From positions 3,782,001 to 3,846,000 of the forward strand of contig OY744463.1 in NCBI GenBank assembly GCA_963556145.1: a stretch of 64,000 nucleotides of DNA, in the 5' to 3' direction. The stretch comes from Hygrocybe punicea. Taxonomy: Eukaryota; Basidiomycota; Agaricomycetes; Agaricales; Hygrophoraceae. The first letter of the stretch is position 1. Each line of letters opens with the position of its first letter. The notes beneath the pieces were generated by a model. That model did not search any database, had not been told where the DNA came from, and worked only from the letters and a program-made list of their open reading frames with translations. Positions 1 through 11,718 of the stretch are shown here, one piece after another. The position numbers were made by a program, and so were the translations under genes.

Positions 1-2426
1 TGCCAATTTCAGATACTGATTTTACCTTATGGTGTAGGTCTTTGTTGTCACGTCTCGACCACATTATTGATGCTCATTTTCCTCAGCCAAAAGGATCAAC
101 GTCATTTTGCGATGATGATACAGGTCATCGAGCTGAAATCCGCATCTTCGCTGCAAAATTACTAGACTTTATACATAGATTGGAATCGCATCATTTATCC
201 CTCATCGTCTCCCTCACGGCAAAGCTGGATGAACCAGTATGGCATACGATACACCAACATTTGGTCACCCATTCCCTTGCAAATTACCTGGATATCACAC
301 CGTTCGTTCTTACTGATGTCGTCACCCAATATGAGAAATCTCCTTGGGTCATTTTAACGGGTGGAAATGTATTGCCAACTGGCCAAAAGTTGAATGCCAG
401 CACTTTAGTTGGTTACGAGATCACCCTTGATGCCCTTGGGAAAATCACTTCAAAAATAAAAAATCCTATCAACGCTACGCCAATTCTCTTTGTTGGTATG
501 TTACTTTGGTTTGTGAATCAATTATTCCAATTCACAAGTTTTCTCAGCTGGGAGATCCCGAATCAATGGTCCCATTTCGCCGTCTTCTCCATTTGTCCAC
601 CGCTGCTTCTCCGACCATGTTCTTGACAAGTTTGACACCCATGACATACATGAGGCGACTTCATTTCCTACTTGTGTTGAATCATGCACTCAACAGCCTG
701 AAACCTCATTGTCTGCATTTGATGATGATATTTTTGGGGATGAAGAAGTGAGCCCTATTCTCTCGGTGGTCTCATTCCTGAGTTTAACATATCTGAGCTA
801 TATAATATACTACAGTCATCTGCCGCATCCTCCACTACATCCACGTCTTCTGCATTAACACCCTTGTTGTCGCCAGTGCACTTTTCTTCTCCTGATATAG
901 CTTCCTCGCCGTTACCTCTTCCACTGACCATTTCAAATACTCCCTCACCATCAACCCCGATTGTCTCCTCACTGACTACATCAAGGGCATCACCTGCATT
1001 GTCATCTTTTGGGTTCTCAATGCTTCCACCACCTTCCTTCATGCATTCTCAAAATTCACCTACACCAGCATTAGTTACTTCGCAATTACGACAAACCTGC
1101 AGTTCAACTCAGTCATTGATTGCTGATATCCCAGATCATGACACCCCGCAGGACTGGCAACAATTCATTGATCAGTGAGCTTCTGCCCAATCTGGCAATA
1201 CAGCAATTGCCATCACTGCTCCTGATGAACTTTTGGCTGCTGACGCTCTTATCAGTCGGCTTATATCTCATTATAGTGGTGAGCCCATGCCGGGACTTCC
1301 TGCTGGTGTGAAAATCGACGACTTCTCTTTTGCTGATCTGTTGGGAGGGGAGCGCCATTGGCATGTGTAAGTCTCAAACCATCCTGTGCTAGAAGTGTAT
1401 GCTGTATAGTCAATTCTTGTTACAGTGGTAATGGAATGGGAGACGGTGTGGAGCGTGCTGTTATGAGAGCAGCTATCACGAAAATCACTAGCCAAACCCA
1501 ATATTGGCGCCATTTAGATGACAATGGTCAAGTCACGTGGGCTCTTCGTCGCGGGAATGCATCTAACTCACGCATCGCCATCGCAAAAGCACATGGATGC
1601 CTTTGTGCTATACACGTTGATACGCAGCGCACGTCCCTAAGCACGGAAACCCTCTATTGGACCTATTCTAGTCTCAACATGCTGCGATTCGCTGCGATTT
1701 ATTGCGAAACATCCCGATTTATATGTATCTCCATTGCGATGCGCGCGATATGGGCGATAATTTGACATTACGGCGATTTTCTTCGGAGTGCTTCGGCCCC
1801 CTTCGGAAACATATTTCGAGCCTCTCCGACATCACCCACGCTTATACTGTTCACCCTATTCCATTCCGATTCCGTTCCGGTTCCAGGGAAGTCTTTATGC
1901 GACATGTTTCACTTATTTCAAACATTATAGCTCCTATCCTCTAGATATTTTGGAACTTGCTTCGCATGGTGTTATACCCTTTGTTTCAGTTCCATTTCAT
2001 TCCTATTGCACCATAGTTCCATCATGCGCCGTCTATTTGTCTTGCCTTCTTCACCCTTTATTGTCCTAACAACCAACTTCGCATAAATACCCCCTATAGT
2101 TTACATACTAGAGAGACGTCTTGTATACCCCCGATTCCAGTCTATCATATCACCTCTTTACTGCGCCGTCCATGCGATAGCTCCGCTGTGCTCTATTAGA
2201 CTTCGCGTTCCTTCTATAAAGTGCTACATATACGTAGTGTTGCCGAAGTTCAGTTCGGTCCGGTTCCGACCCTTTTTGGCGGAACCGCGAACTGAACTTC
2301 GGGTCCGGTTTGGCGCATGGCCAAACCTGGACCCGGACGGCATTGAACCGTTTCTCCGCGTTCGGTCTGGGTTCAGACGCGGTCTGAACCCCGGACCGAG
2401 GTGGGCTCACCCCATGAGCTCCGTTC

Positions 2427-2480
2427 TCCTCGCGAATGGCAGGCACGTATCAATCGATACGGCGCTACACTTCGCGAGGT
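2427..2480. repeat. 54-bp nested palindrome unit (copy 1)
   Basis: Outer arms CCTCGCG and CGCGAGG flank a central imperfect palindrome related to ACGTCAATTGACGT (here CACGTATCAATCGATACGG). Spacing matches the other copies at 42996, 43369, 47816, 47904, 48005 and 49056. It lies about 190 bp from the left end of hAT-like element 1, next to the microsatellite tract. Confidence 0.75.
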
Positions 2481-2499
2481 AGTTGGGCTGCGGGGGAGC

Positions 2500-2935
2500 T
2501 GTCCGGCGCTGCTGCTGCCGCCGCTGTCACTGCTGCCGTTGCTGCTGCTGCTGCCGTCGCCGTTGCTGCTGCCGGCGCTGCTGCTGCTGCCGTCGCCGTT
2601 GCTGCTGCCACTGCTGCTGCTGCTGTCGTGGCCGTTGCTGCTGCCGCCGTTGCTGCTGTTGCTGTTGCTGCTGCTGCCGGCATTGCTGCTGCTGCTGGCC
2701 GTCATAGTTGTGGTTGCCGTTGTTGTTGCCGCCGCTGGTGGTGATGTTGGATGGCTTTGGCTGTTGCCGCTGCCGCTGCTGCTGCTGCTGCTGCCGTTGC
2801 TGCCGGCGCTGCTGCTTCTGCTGTTGCTGCTGCTGCTGGCCGTTGCCGTTGTCGTTGCCTGGTTGCCGTTGCCTTTGCCGTTGCCGTTGCCGCCGCTGGT
2901 GGTGGTGGTGGTGGTGGTGGTGGTGTTGCGGCTGC
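2500..2935 (-). repeat. Long trinucleotide array (GCT/GCC/GTT type), poly-Gln/His coding on minus strand
   Basis: About 430 bp are built almost entirely of GCTGCT, GCCGTT and GGTGGT triplets. All frames are open on both strands, so long ORFs here mean little. The minus-strand frame that follows a clear 3' splice site (near 3020) reads Asn/His, then runs of His, Gln and Arg. It is part of hAT-like element 1. Confidence 0.85.
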
Positions 2936-4782
2936 CCCGCGTCCGTTGGCATTGCGTTGGCGTTGGAATTCATCTTGTGCCAATGTGGTTGCGATGTGGT
3001 CGCAGTCGAGTTGCCTGCCACAAATAACATTAGTAAAGTTAAGAAAAAAATGGAAACTTACCTTTGAACACAACACAATTTGTGTTGTGTTCAACCCGCG
3101 TTGAAGTTGCTGTGTTGCGTGAAAGGTCACGGCCGGTCACATGATGCCATTTAACACGAAATAGTAAGTAAAGAAATACGAAAAACAAATGAAATCAATA
3201 CCTTAAAAATATCCGCGTTCGCGGTTTGAACGCGGTTTGGAGCCGTTCAGGAAATCCGGCAGGCCTCGAAACCCGGAACTGAACCCGCGGTCCGGTTCAG
3301 CACTTGGCTGAACTTAGACCGAACTTAGGGTTCGGTTCGGGGTTTGAACCGGGTTCGGCTAGGTTCGGAACCGAACTACGGCAACACTACATATACGCCG
3401 AAAACATCGCCGACTGTTTTGCACACGCCGCGCACATCGCACACATCGCGCACATCGGAAACATCATCGCCACTATCCAGAGCACCTCTGAGTATTTTTA
3501 CTAACCTTTTGGATTGAGATTGAACCCCTCAGAATTCGTACAGCACTGTGGTAGAGTTGGTATTTGATTCCGTTCACATTACCGCAGTGCACCCTTTCAA
3601 CGTTGTATGGTGTGCTGTCCTTCCGCACCCCATTTCAGTCTGGATGTTACTTTTGGCCATTTCTGGGTTTCCATCCCTTCTCGATTCAACTTTTTTGTAC
3701 TACATCAATCCATCATTAGCTACCCGGCTCCGAGCCTGGCCCACTGATCATACTGAAGAGCTTAACCTTAACCCTCTTTCTTCCACGTCTCAAGTAATAA
3801 ACCTCCATCTGCACAATGTTAGCGTGAGTAGGCCAATATTGTATCTCTATTGTACATGTTACTCATTCCACGACTGAGCAGAATGCAGAACTGCATAATG
3901 CAGATCATGAAGAACGACTTTCGTATACATTGGCAATCTACGCTGATGCTTTATTCCATGCAGACAGCAATGTCGCCAGTGTGCCAGAAATGGTTGCTTT
4001 TTCCGAAGGTTTCAATCTTAGCATCTCACCAACCCTGAATTTGATTCAGGTCTGTGGTATGTTTAACACTGTAGCCACTGCCCTCTAACGCTCCACAAAG
4101 ACTTTTGGCTCGGTAATTAAAGCCAAGAGGATGCTTCGGTTGCTTTATGGGAGGCGAATAACCTCACCAGATCAAGTTATAACCCACCTACGAGTTTCTC
4201 CAAATCCCAATGATGCCGACATGCACAATACATTTCATGTCTGGATGGCACGGTATTTGCGGGGGGTGGGACATCCAGAAGGCATCGACAATGGTCTTAT
4301 TTCTCAAGAGATGAGGGCTCGTGATGCAGGAAATACAACACTACGTGCTGAGCGCTTTCTGGTTTTATGTACTGCCTCCGAGCTTTTGCCAACAGACCCA
4401 GACTGGAGCATCTCAGTTGCGCATTGTCGCAATTTTTTAGATTTATTATTAACAACCATTTCTATTTTAGATGCGCTTCATCAGGGACCTTCCTGGTCGC
4501 AATGGTTCCCGCATACCTTCTACTGACCCGAACTGGACGGCAAGTGGTGTGCATTTCTTATTTATGTTTCATATTCATTTGTGGTTTCAGGCAACTTTCC
4601 CTCCCCTGACCTTTCAATCATGTTTCTCTGCTGCTCAAATCACTGAAAGTGCCTATCTACGCACTGTTTTGCGACAGCCAATACCAATGGACGATGAATC
4701 AACAACCGATTTTGACCGTCTTATCCACCCTATTATTGTCAACTGGACCTCCACTCACACAGATTCCTTTAATTCACTTTAA

Positions 4783-5079
4783 CATATCCTTGCTGCACCC
4801 GCTTAATGACATCGGTTTCCCATTGCTGTGTTGTATTTCTCTTTTCTCATTGTTCATTAATTATTGCTCATTGCCCATCACCGTTCAACGTTCAACGTTC
4901 ATCATTGCTCATTTCTCATTGTCGCTACATTGTCTCATTGATACCACTCAAATCATTTGTAACATGAAACCCAGCATGTATTCTTCATGTGGTAGATCAA
5001 CAGTAAATCTTCAGTGTGCACCGCTATTACCACCGGAAACCCGACACATGCCACTGTGACAATCACTGGACTTCGTCAT
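4783..5079. other. Spacer without recognisable genes
   Basis: AT-rich and pyrimidine-rich sequence between two pseudogenes. It contains short repeated words (cattgctcatt, cgttcaacgttc). I see no exon, RNA gene or transposon end. Confidence 0.5.
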
Positions 5080-6760
5080 GTCTTCTGTCATCCATTGAGC
5101 AACCTGCCCGAACAGCAACCGGTGTGATATAGCAAACAAGCACTGGCACGGCGAAGTCGCCCTTGCCGATCGCACCGACGTTTCAACGTGAGAAGTCCCG
5201 CCGCGCCGTGGCATATCTGTTGGGGACAGCGCACACGGAGGTGTGCGAGACGAGTGAGCCATGCGGCAAGCGCGTATATGGAGCGAGTGTCTGTGTGGTT
5301 GATGGTGGGTGTGTAGAGCCCAGTGGGAGTCGAGAGGGCTATATTGATGTCGGCATGTGGGCGGATGGTGAGGGTGGTTTGAGTGCAGAGGTGGACGACT
5401 CAGAGGTAAGAATTGGCACTGGAGTGGGGTGGGAGTGATAGAGGAGCGGAAGAGGGGCCATTTGAGCATTGCTCTTGAGGGAGAATGGGAAGGTATGTGA
5501 GTCGAGTGAAGTGCCCAAAGTCGGGTACAGCAGGAGGCTGGGGCACAGGGTGGAGAGCTGACGGTGAGACAGACGCTGGTGGGGCGGGTGAGGCGGGTGG
5601 AGGACGGAAGTGAATGGGGACTCGGATGTGGGCATTGAGCGCTGGGAGTAAGTTGTGGATGGTTGTTAGGTCAAGCGTAATAGAGTAGCTGTGAGTGAGA
5701 GGTCAGGGAGACGTGCAGCGTGGAAAGTAAGATGTCAACTTACCCGAAGAGTGGGATTTCTAGGCTCTGCATGTATGAGGTGTGAGAATTGCATCTTCGG
5801 TCGAATGATAGACGACTACGGCACCTTGGTCATGGATTTCCACATCCCATATCTCGTCCTTCCTAGCTCGACAGCATGTACCTGTGTCTCCTGCGCAGTG
5901 CACTGCTGCTCAAGAAAGCTTCGATGTCGCTCTTCTCCACCTGTCTGTCCTTCCCATTGCCTGGTACCAGCTGAGCCAAATCCACCCCCGTTTGGCGCGC
6001 CAAATGCCTGACAGAAGGCATCGCGAGGACATTTGGTGCGTTGGTGCGGGCAGCATCCAAACCATAGACCGTGTCTATACTCTGTTTCTGCTCTAGCTGC
6101 TCCAGCGGAGGACCCAACTTCGTCTCGCATGGTGGTGCCTGGTATGTGGTCATTGGCTGCACAGCCTGTCCGGAAGGGCTCGCAGGTTCTACCATCGTGC
6201 CATTGAATGGCTTCCCTCCACCCTCACATGTTTTACGGTACACTTTGGCTATTAATCACCATTGACAAGAGACGGGTCGACTGAAGCAGATTGCTATCGC
6301 AATCAAATTGGCGTTTAGTGCGGTCTGGGGTGGTAGTCGTATTTGGGCAGAATGCGATCCCATCTGGTAAGTCCGTAGAGTCTAGTGCGTCTTCGTCTAC
6401 TTCGATGAGGAAGAGGCCAGCAACAACTTTTGTAACTTCGCCCTCCTGGGCCAGGAGCTCCCGCACGACGCCATCAAATGGGCTCGTGACCCCACACTTG
6501 CCTTGTCACTGGTCAAACTCCCGCACGCTGGACGTTGGCTTCACTCTCCTGCTCTCTCGGCGTCAGTTTCTTGTTTTTATTGCTGAAAGAAAGGGATGGG
6601 CGGAACTTGAGACGCACCACTTGATGACCTCGCATTCTGTTATTCCTTCGCCAATATCTGCGAGCTTGAACTTCTGGAGGACCTTCCTGGATGCCCAGTG
6701 AGCAGGTGTGGTGTGAAAGTGGGATACCGCAAAAGGACGTCCAACGATGCGTCTGTAAGC
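5080..6760 (-). pseudogene. Decayed dihydrolipoyl acyltransferase (BCKDH E2-type) gene
   Basis: Fragments of all three E2 regions lie in order on the minus strand. The lipoyl domain starts FKLADIGEGITECEVIKW (about 6600-6690), continues after an intron as VREFDQ, and then has DKASV, with the lipoyl-lysine context, followed by TSPFDGVVRELLAQEGEV. The E3-binding domain is near 5890-5990 ([24 protein letters not shown]). The catalytic domain begins [15 protein letters not shown] (about 5820), then SLEIPLFG, KWPLFRSSITPTP and DMPRRGG, then NVGAIGKGDFAVPVLV near 5150. Damage includes a roughly 14-bp deletion and a 1-bp deletion around a TGA (6506-6508), further frame changes, and loss of the terminal HHxxxDG-type active-site segment. 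Splice sites are still visible, so this is a decayed genomic copy and not a retrocopy. The family makes branched-chain acyl-CoA in mitochondria; this copy cannot. Confidence 0.8.
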
Positions 6761-6869
6761 TGCTTCAAGTGCATGGTTGGTCCATCAGCATGACTTGGAC
6801 TGTTGGACAGGACAGTCAGCGCACCGTAAGAATATATCATTGTTATTGTTGAAGGCCGTGACACCTGTT

Positions 6870-8640
6870 ACTAATCACAGTAACTTGTCGGCAACACTAT
6901 TTTTCGTACAGTCTCAATACCCCATGTGCACGCGGAAACTTTAAATCAAAAAAGAACCATGAGAAGCCAAAGCGAAATGTATAACTACAAGATTGCAATG
7001 CTCGGACTCGGAAACCTAAAGTCCGTTTGTAAGTTTTACCGTGAAAACTATTAACTAGATCTACGGATTCCGAAAATAATTGGGAAATTATAAATTTTCA
7101 TTTTTGTCCAATGAGTACCCTCATACAGCCCGACTGGCTCGAGAGACCATTGTGCGTGCACCATACATATCTCACATTATTAATTCCTAACCTCATGCTT
7201 CAGCAAATACCTGACCAGGCTGATGCGACTGCAACTGTTTCTCGGCAGGCACTATCTCCCATACTCACGGTGCATTGTTTCAATATTCATGATTTCATTG
7301 GTACACTATTCTTATTCCAAAACAGGTGTATTTAGCGGAATGCGTCATCACTTTCAACAGCTTCAACACCTCCCCTCTCTACAATATCATCTTCTTTTGG
7401 AGTGTCCTCAAGTGTCCATGTGGTTAATCATTCCGGTCCCTCGCATACACCGTCTATAAACGAAGATACTATGGCAAGTCTTCTGACCCCCCTCTCTGAA
7501 ATTCAACGTCCTTCACCTCCGCTACAGCTGGAAGTATAATGTGATGTATCATAACACAGTACAGCATTCTAACTGTGATCCCAACTCAGGGAGTATGTCG
7601 ATACCAAGCATTCCAGGACCCTACATTATGGAGTCGCATGAGTGGCGGCATCAGGAAAACGTGGAGACACAGGGATTTCCAGACAGATCTTATCAACAGA
7701 TAGCTGACTGATATCATGTGATCTAGTGATATATAAGCTTATCACAATTTAGAACTCTGATAACAATATTGTCATACTATTCCTGTAGCTATCACATTGA
7801 TATTTTAAGATCAAGTCATGTAATTCTGATAACAATATTGTCACACTATTCCTGTAGCTATCACATTGATATTTTAAGATAAAGCCATGTAATTCTGATA
7901 ACAATATTGCCACACTATTCCTGTAGCTATCACATTGATATTCTAAGATCATGTCATGTAATTCTGATGTTAAGATGATGAATTCTTCTCAGAGGTATTG
8001 CAAGACTGGAATCATTTTGTATGTGGTGATATATTAAAATCTATGCATGGTCACACTGTTGAGATTTGGCATTCCATTGGCAAGTAACTATCTTTCTTGT
8101 ACCTGGAGTCTGTATAAATATGTACACATATGTTGGCACTATTTGGCTGCACACCTGTGGGTTGAACAAAATACAAAATCTTGTTCATGTCTCAATTTTT
8201 CATCCTTACACTTATATTAAGCATTCAAATTGGACAATAAGACAATAAGTGAGATAAGATAAACTTCCAAGACCTTGAGATAAGATTAGATAAAATTAAT
8301 TCTAAGACCTCGAGATAACATCAGATAAATTCCAAGAAGATTTAACATGAGACCATTATAAGATAAGTGAATGAGAAAGACAATGGTTAAAAGGCAGAAT
8401 TTTTTCCCCTCCTATTAGTCAATAACAGATATTCTAATATCATTGGTTACCAATGAATACCAGAATTAGTGGTCAAGACATTGTTGGCAACTAATGCTAC
8501 ATTGACATCAATATGCTTGATGTGATGTATTTTCATCTAGGTAACCATAAATTATCTGAGTTGACCTGGCTGTCATCATAGTGATACTGGATGTTACTTA
8601 TGATGTATCAGATCAGGTCTTATAAGACTTTCTCATTTCA
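6870..8640. other. AT-rich region without firm genes
   Basis: No convincing gene. At 7111-7540 an ATG-initiated ORF and a Ser/Thr-rich frame ending TPLSEIQRPSPPLQLEV resemble exon relics, but I cannot assemble a protein. The rest is AT-rich, with a 69-bp triplication (7759-7965) and an imperfect repeat of AGATAAGATTAGATAA-type words near 8250-8350. Confidence 0.5.
7759..7965. repeat. Three tandem copies of a 69-bp unit
   Basis: GATAACAATATT recurs at 7759, 7828 and 7897, giving an exact 69-bp period with few differences. Because 69 is divisible by three, the minus strand stays open and would encode a 23-residue repeat with the core YQCDSYRNS. There is no start context or neighbouring exon, so coding is doubtful. 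Confidence 0.9.
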
Positions 8641-8973
8641 TGTTCAATTTCCTGATGGCCACTCATATCTCATCCAATGAAGAGTCATTGATGGGCATTG
8701 ATGATGAAGTGACGGATGACTGGAGGGATAAGCATGGAGTACTGAGCAGTGACACCTTGGAGGAGATGTATCCGGATGCAGGCTTGAAACGAGATAGAGC
8801 ACGGCGCTTTTGATAGCTAGCCCTAATACCTTCCTTATCCGGGTGGTGGTACCCAAATCAGTGTTCGGGGTCTTGACAGCAAACTCTTTAGGGTTGACGT
8901 CAAAATCTTTTTGAGCGGGGGCCCCTTGCATACTCCCCGCTCTGAGGTCGTTGAGTTGGACGAAACCCTCGAG

Positions 8974-10654
8974 ATGGATAGGATTTCTCCGCAAACACGC
9001 TCTCGTTCCAGAGGCAAGAGTGTTCCTAGAGACTCGGTCCCGTCACTTGACAAGAAAGACTACGCAATCGGCATTGGGCTGCTACTCGTTGTTGTTTTGC
9101 TATGGACATCCTCAAATTTCTTGACGCAGGTGAGATACAGTAATCTTGGTACAAATTCATCGAAGGATGGCTGAGAGTTTGATTAGGACTTATTTGAAAG
9201 TGGATACGCAAAGCCGTTCCTGTCAGCGCACTCTGATCATTCTCTCCGTCATAGTTGCTAATAAGGATCGCCCATAACGTGCCAGGGTGACATATTTGAA
9301 CACGAGTGCATTTTCGCTCTATCTATTACCCTACTTTATTCGAAGGAGATGGCGTCAACGTCGTGGTCAAGCCGGTGGTTGTCAGGTGCAGCGGGGTAGG
9401 TATGACTTTCCGCTGCATCTTCTCTCCGGGTGTTGATGATTTTGGGTGCTAACCAGAGCTGGCGAAGAATACCAGCCTCTGGTGAATGATCCCAACATGG
9501 CTGATAATTTTCCATCGGAGGTGAGCAAGGTTGGTAGTTGTTGGAATCCACAGGACATATCACATCGCATTTGTCACCAGCACGTTATGTTCACCCCACT
9601 AGATGCAACGTCTTCGGGAGATTCAACACCCTTGACGACGCAAGAGACTGCAAAACTCGCCATGACATTCTGTTTCTTTTGGTTCATCGCTAACTGGTCT
9701 GTGAATGCTTCGCTTGATTTTACAACTGTTGCCAGTGCGACGGTCCTATCTAGCATGAGTGGTGAGTCGGGTTGCTGCCTTCCGAACACCAACCCCCCTG
9801 CTTGACATTGACCGTTCAGGATTCTTCACGCTGGGCATTGGCCGGCTGTTTCGGGTGGAAACGCTGACCATATGGAAGATTGGTGCAGTGTTTACCAGGT
9901 ATCGTCCTTCGGGCACAAATACGTTCCCACTCGAAAATGACGCGCCTGATATAGTTTTGTCGGTGTACTTTTTGTGTCACTATCGGACTCCTCCCAACCT
10001 CCGCTAGGCCTCTCCGCTCGGCCTTCGCAAGACTCCCTAGACGGCTCAAATCCGATCGTAGGAGATGCGCTAGCACTCCTGTCGGCTATTTTCTACGCTT
10101 TGTATGTTATTCTGCTCAAAGTTCGTATACGATTGGAGTCGCGGATCGATATGCAGCTCTTCTTCGGATTCTTGGGTCTGTTCAATACTGCGACTTGTTG
10201 GCCGATCGGGATATTACTCCATCTCGTCGGGGCTGAGAAGTTCGAGATGCCGAGTTCCCGAAAAGCTGTTGCTGCCATTTTGATTAATGTAAAATTTGGA
10301 TGGTACACTCCTTTTCCAAGATTGTTGAAGAATATGTTGCAGATGGCTATTACTCTTTCGAGTGATTACTTCTATGTCCTTGCGATGCTCAAAACGACTC
10401 CACTGGTAGTTACGGTGGGCCTCAGTCTAACTATACCTCTCGCCGTTCTCGGAGACGTCTTTCTTGGCAAACCGATACGAGGACAAGTCATGTTCGGCGC
10501 TGCATTGGTATTGATCAGCTTCATTGTTGTGGGTGTGGAGAATGCAAGAACGCAGGATCTTGCGGGTGTCCAGTATGAAATTCAAAGGGTAGAAGAAGAA
10601 GCTGAGGCGCTGACGCTCAGCGTGACGGAGGAGGCTGAGGTCGATCTACAATGA
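8974..10654 (+). CDS. DMT-superfamily (EamA/SLC35F5-like) membrane transporter
   Basis: Seven exons join in frame: 8974-9129, 9187-9221, 9286-9399, 9457-9761, 9820-9898, 9955-10288 and 10343-10654, giving 444 residues. Introns are 54-64 nt. The polar Ser/Arg-rich N-terminus leads into DYAIGIGLLLVVVLLWTSSN, the first membrane segment. VTYLNTSAFSLYLLPYF follows, and then repeated hydrophobic spans typical of a 10-TM drug/metabolite transporter. SVNASLDFTTVASATVLSSMSG and LKTTPLVVTVGLSLTIPLA match the fungal group related to yeast Thi74 and animal SLC35F5. Substrate is unknown; the location is probably a vacuolar or other internal membrane by family analogy. The open frame extends upstream of the chosen ATG (through HTPRSEVVELDE), so an extra 5' exon is possible and the start is the least certain part. 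Confidence 0.88.
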
Positions 10655-10905
10655 TCTGTGACGGTGGTTTGGACCTCAAAGTTGGAGTCTGTGTTGCTGT
10701 AGCGGAAAACTGGCTTGCGTGAGGATGCGGACCGCCTTCAGGCCATGTACACACCAGTACTTATCATTGCAGGTTGAATGCTTTAGCCAGATTCATTGCC
10801 GCCCTCCGCTGTCACGACATCCATCAAATACATCAAATGTTGATTCACAGCAATAATACTGGCTGACTCAGCCCAAGCGAGCAGTTTTTACTACGCCAAG
10901 GTAGT

Positions 10906-11718
10906 ATGGTGAGTGGTCAATGGCGTGCGTTTCACGCTCTAAGCTCTCCAGTAGCCTAAAGAACGCCACAAACGCCATGGAGCTCATGACCCTTCTGTAA
11001 GGCTCTCCAAGCGCCAATTTGCATTTCCAGACAACGTCGAGCATGTAGAGATTGGAAGTTCCCTGGATGCCTCAGTACGCTCAAGACTCTTGGAATCGCG
11101 ATATTTTGACGCCATCTCACTTAACTCAGGGGAATGACATCTTGAGAGACCTAGCTCTGGAGCATTCAGAGCTTCGTAATGCTTTCAAAAAGAAGGAGAA
11201 GCAACAACTTAAACGGGAGGCACTCTTGCAACGTAGGTTTCGTTGTTGAACCCTTTTCTTACTCTGTACTCAGGGGTCATCTTATTATTAATAAAGGGCT
11301 CGAATCTTCTCATTCACCATACTCCAAATCTCATCATCGAAGGCTGAAACGAAAGGCAGCAGAACAGATTGCTGGGGGTCTGGGCGATGTACAAGCCGTC
11401 ATTTCGGCTTTAGACAACACTGTTGGAGTGGAGTCGTCAGCCGAGGAGGTCGTAAACAAACCCATGTCCGAACGGAAGCCTGGCCAAATCGGAGAGGGGA
11501 AAGGGGTGCCACTCAGCAAAGCTCAACGGAAACGGGCGCTGTATGTTCACAGTCCTCCATACTGCTGCAATGATATTCACATTTCTTTCTTCCTGAGCCA
11601 AATGGAACGATTGCGATATCCCATGATATTATCGCATCCCGATTTTTCTTCAAATCCATTCCAAACGATCCGCACGCACGCCCAGAATACTTTGCTGAAA
11701 CACAACCCCCCGACGTAG
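10906..11718 (+). CDS. SLX9: Ribosome biogenesis protein Slx9 homologue
   Basis: Five exons: 10906-10908 (the ATG alone), 10955-11074, 11130-11232, 11297-11540 and 11598-11718, giving 196 residues. The protein starts MPKERHKRHG, is basic and helical around KKKEKQQLKREALLQRLESS, has the HHRRLKRKAAEQIAGGL segment, and ends NPFQTIRTHAQNTLLKH. That tail and the KAQRKRA motif are the Slx9 signature; in yeast Slx9 works in 40S pre-ribosome maturation and export. The first coding exon being just the start codon is unusual but fits a 46-nt intron ending at CAGTAG. The gene lies 251 bp downstream of the transporter on the same strand and converges with the coiled-coil gene. The intron at 11075-11129 explains what would otherwise look like a frameshift in a G run. 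Confidence 0.85.

Larger units (their letters stand above)
2235..3389 (-). mobile_element. Non-autonomous hAT-like element 1, with 8-bp target duplication
   Basis: The left end reads TAGTGTTGCCG and the right end is its exact complement (CGGCAACACTA). The flanking 8-mer catatacg occurs at 2227-2234 and again at 3390-3397. TIRs beginning TAGNG plus 8-bp duplications are the hAT superfamily signature. Subterminal zones are dense in GGTTCGG/CCGAACC motifs. No transposase is present. Read on the minus strand, the inside holds an intron (GTAAGT near 3063 to GCAG near 3020), then a long exon-like microsatellite tract coding His/Gln/Asn, then a Pro-rich stretch, then a 54-bp nested palindrome. Strand is given by that internal order. 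Boundaries are well supported. Confidence 0.85.
1617..3601. mobile_element. Insertion of about 2 kb inside the gene at 1-4782, containing a nested hAT-like element
   Basis: Coding sense breaks near 1617 and resumes near 3602 in a way that joins plausibly across the gap, so this stretch looks inserted. Both edges carry a short GTTG match (1616-1619 and 3602-3605). I could not find a convincing terminal repeat for the outer insertion. The interior outside 2235-3389 is non-coding, with short repeated motifs such as TGCGATT and CACATCG. Confidence 0.35.
1..4782 (+). pseudogene. Conserved fungal multi-exon gene of unknown function, interrupted (5' end outside window)
   Basis: The frame is open from base 3 without a start, so the gene begins upstream. 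Readable exons run to about 510, then 560-755 after a short intron, a Ser/Thr/Pro-rich linker from about 816 to 1176, and a compact C-terminal part. After about 1617 coding sense stops and resumes near 3602. It then continues through exons around 3880-4050, 4100-4410, 4471-4543 and 4605-4782, each bounded by GT-AG introns. Motifs include SPDQVI, NDADMHN, GHP and TASELLPTDPDW near the end. The overall shape (GxGxGVERAV, then FL..TAS..LP) recalls a very divergent HECT-like C-terminal region; that is inference from memory and not firm. Defects are an in-frame TGA at 1176-1178 inside continuing sense, and a roughly 2 kb insertion. It is probably an inactivated member of an expanded fungal family. 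Confidence 0.5.

Noticed and set aside
2401..3130. Several long ORFs on both strands (up to 208 residues)
   Set aside because: They are produced by the trinucleotide array, which is open in every frame; composition alone explains them. Only the minus-strand frame behind a splice acceptor is mentioned, as part of the element.
11129..11133. Apparent frameshift in a G run inside SLX9
   Set aside because: A 55-nt GT-AG intron (11075-11129) joins in phase and has a size like its neighbours, so no frameshift is needed.
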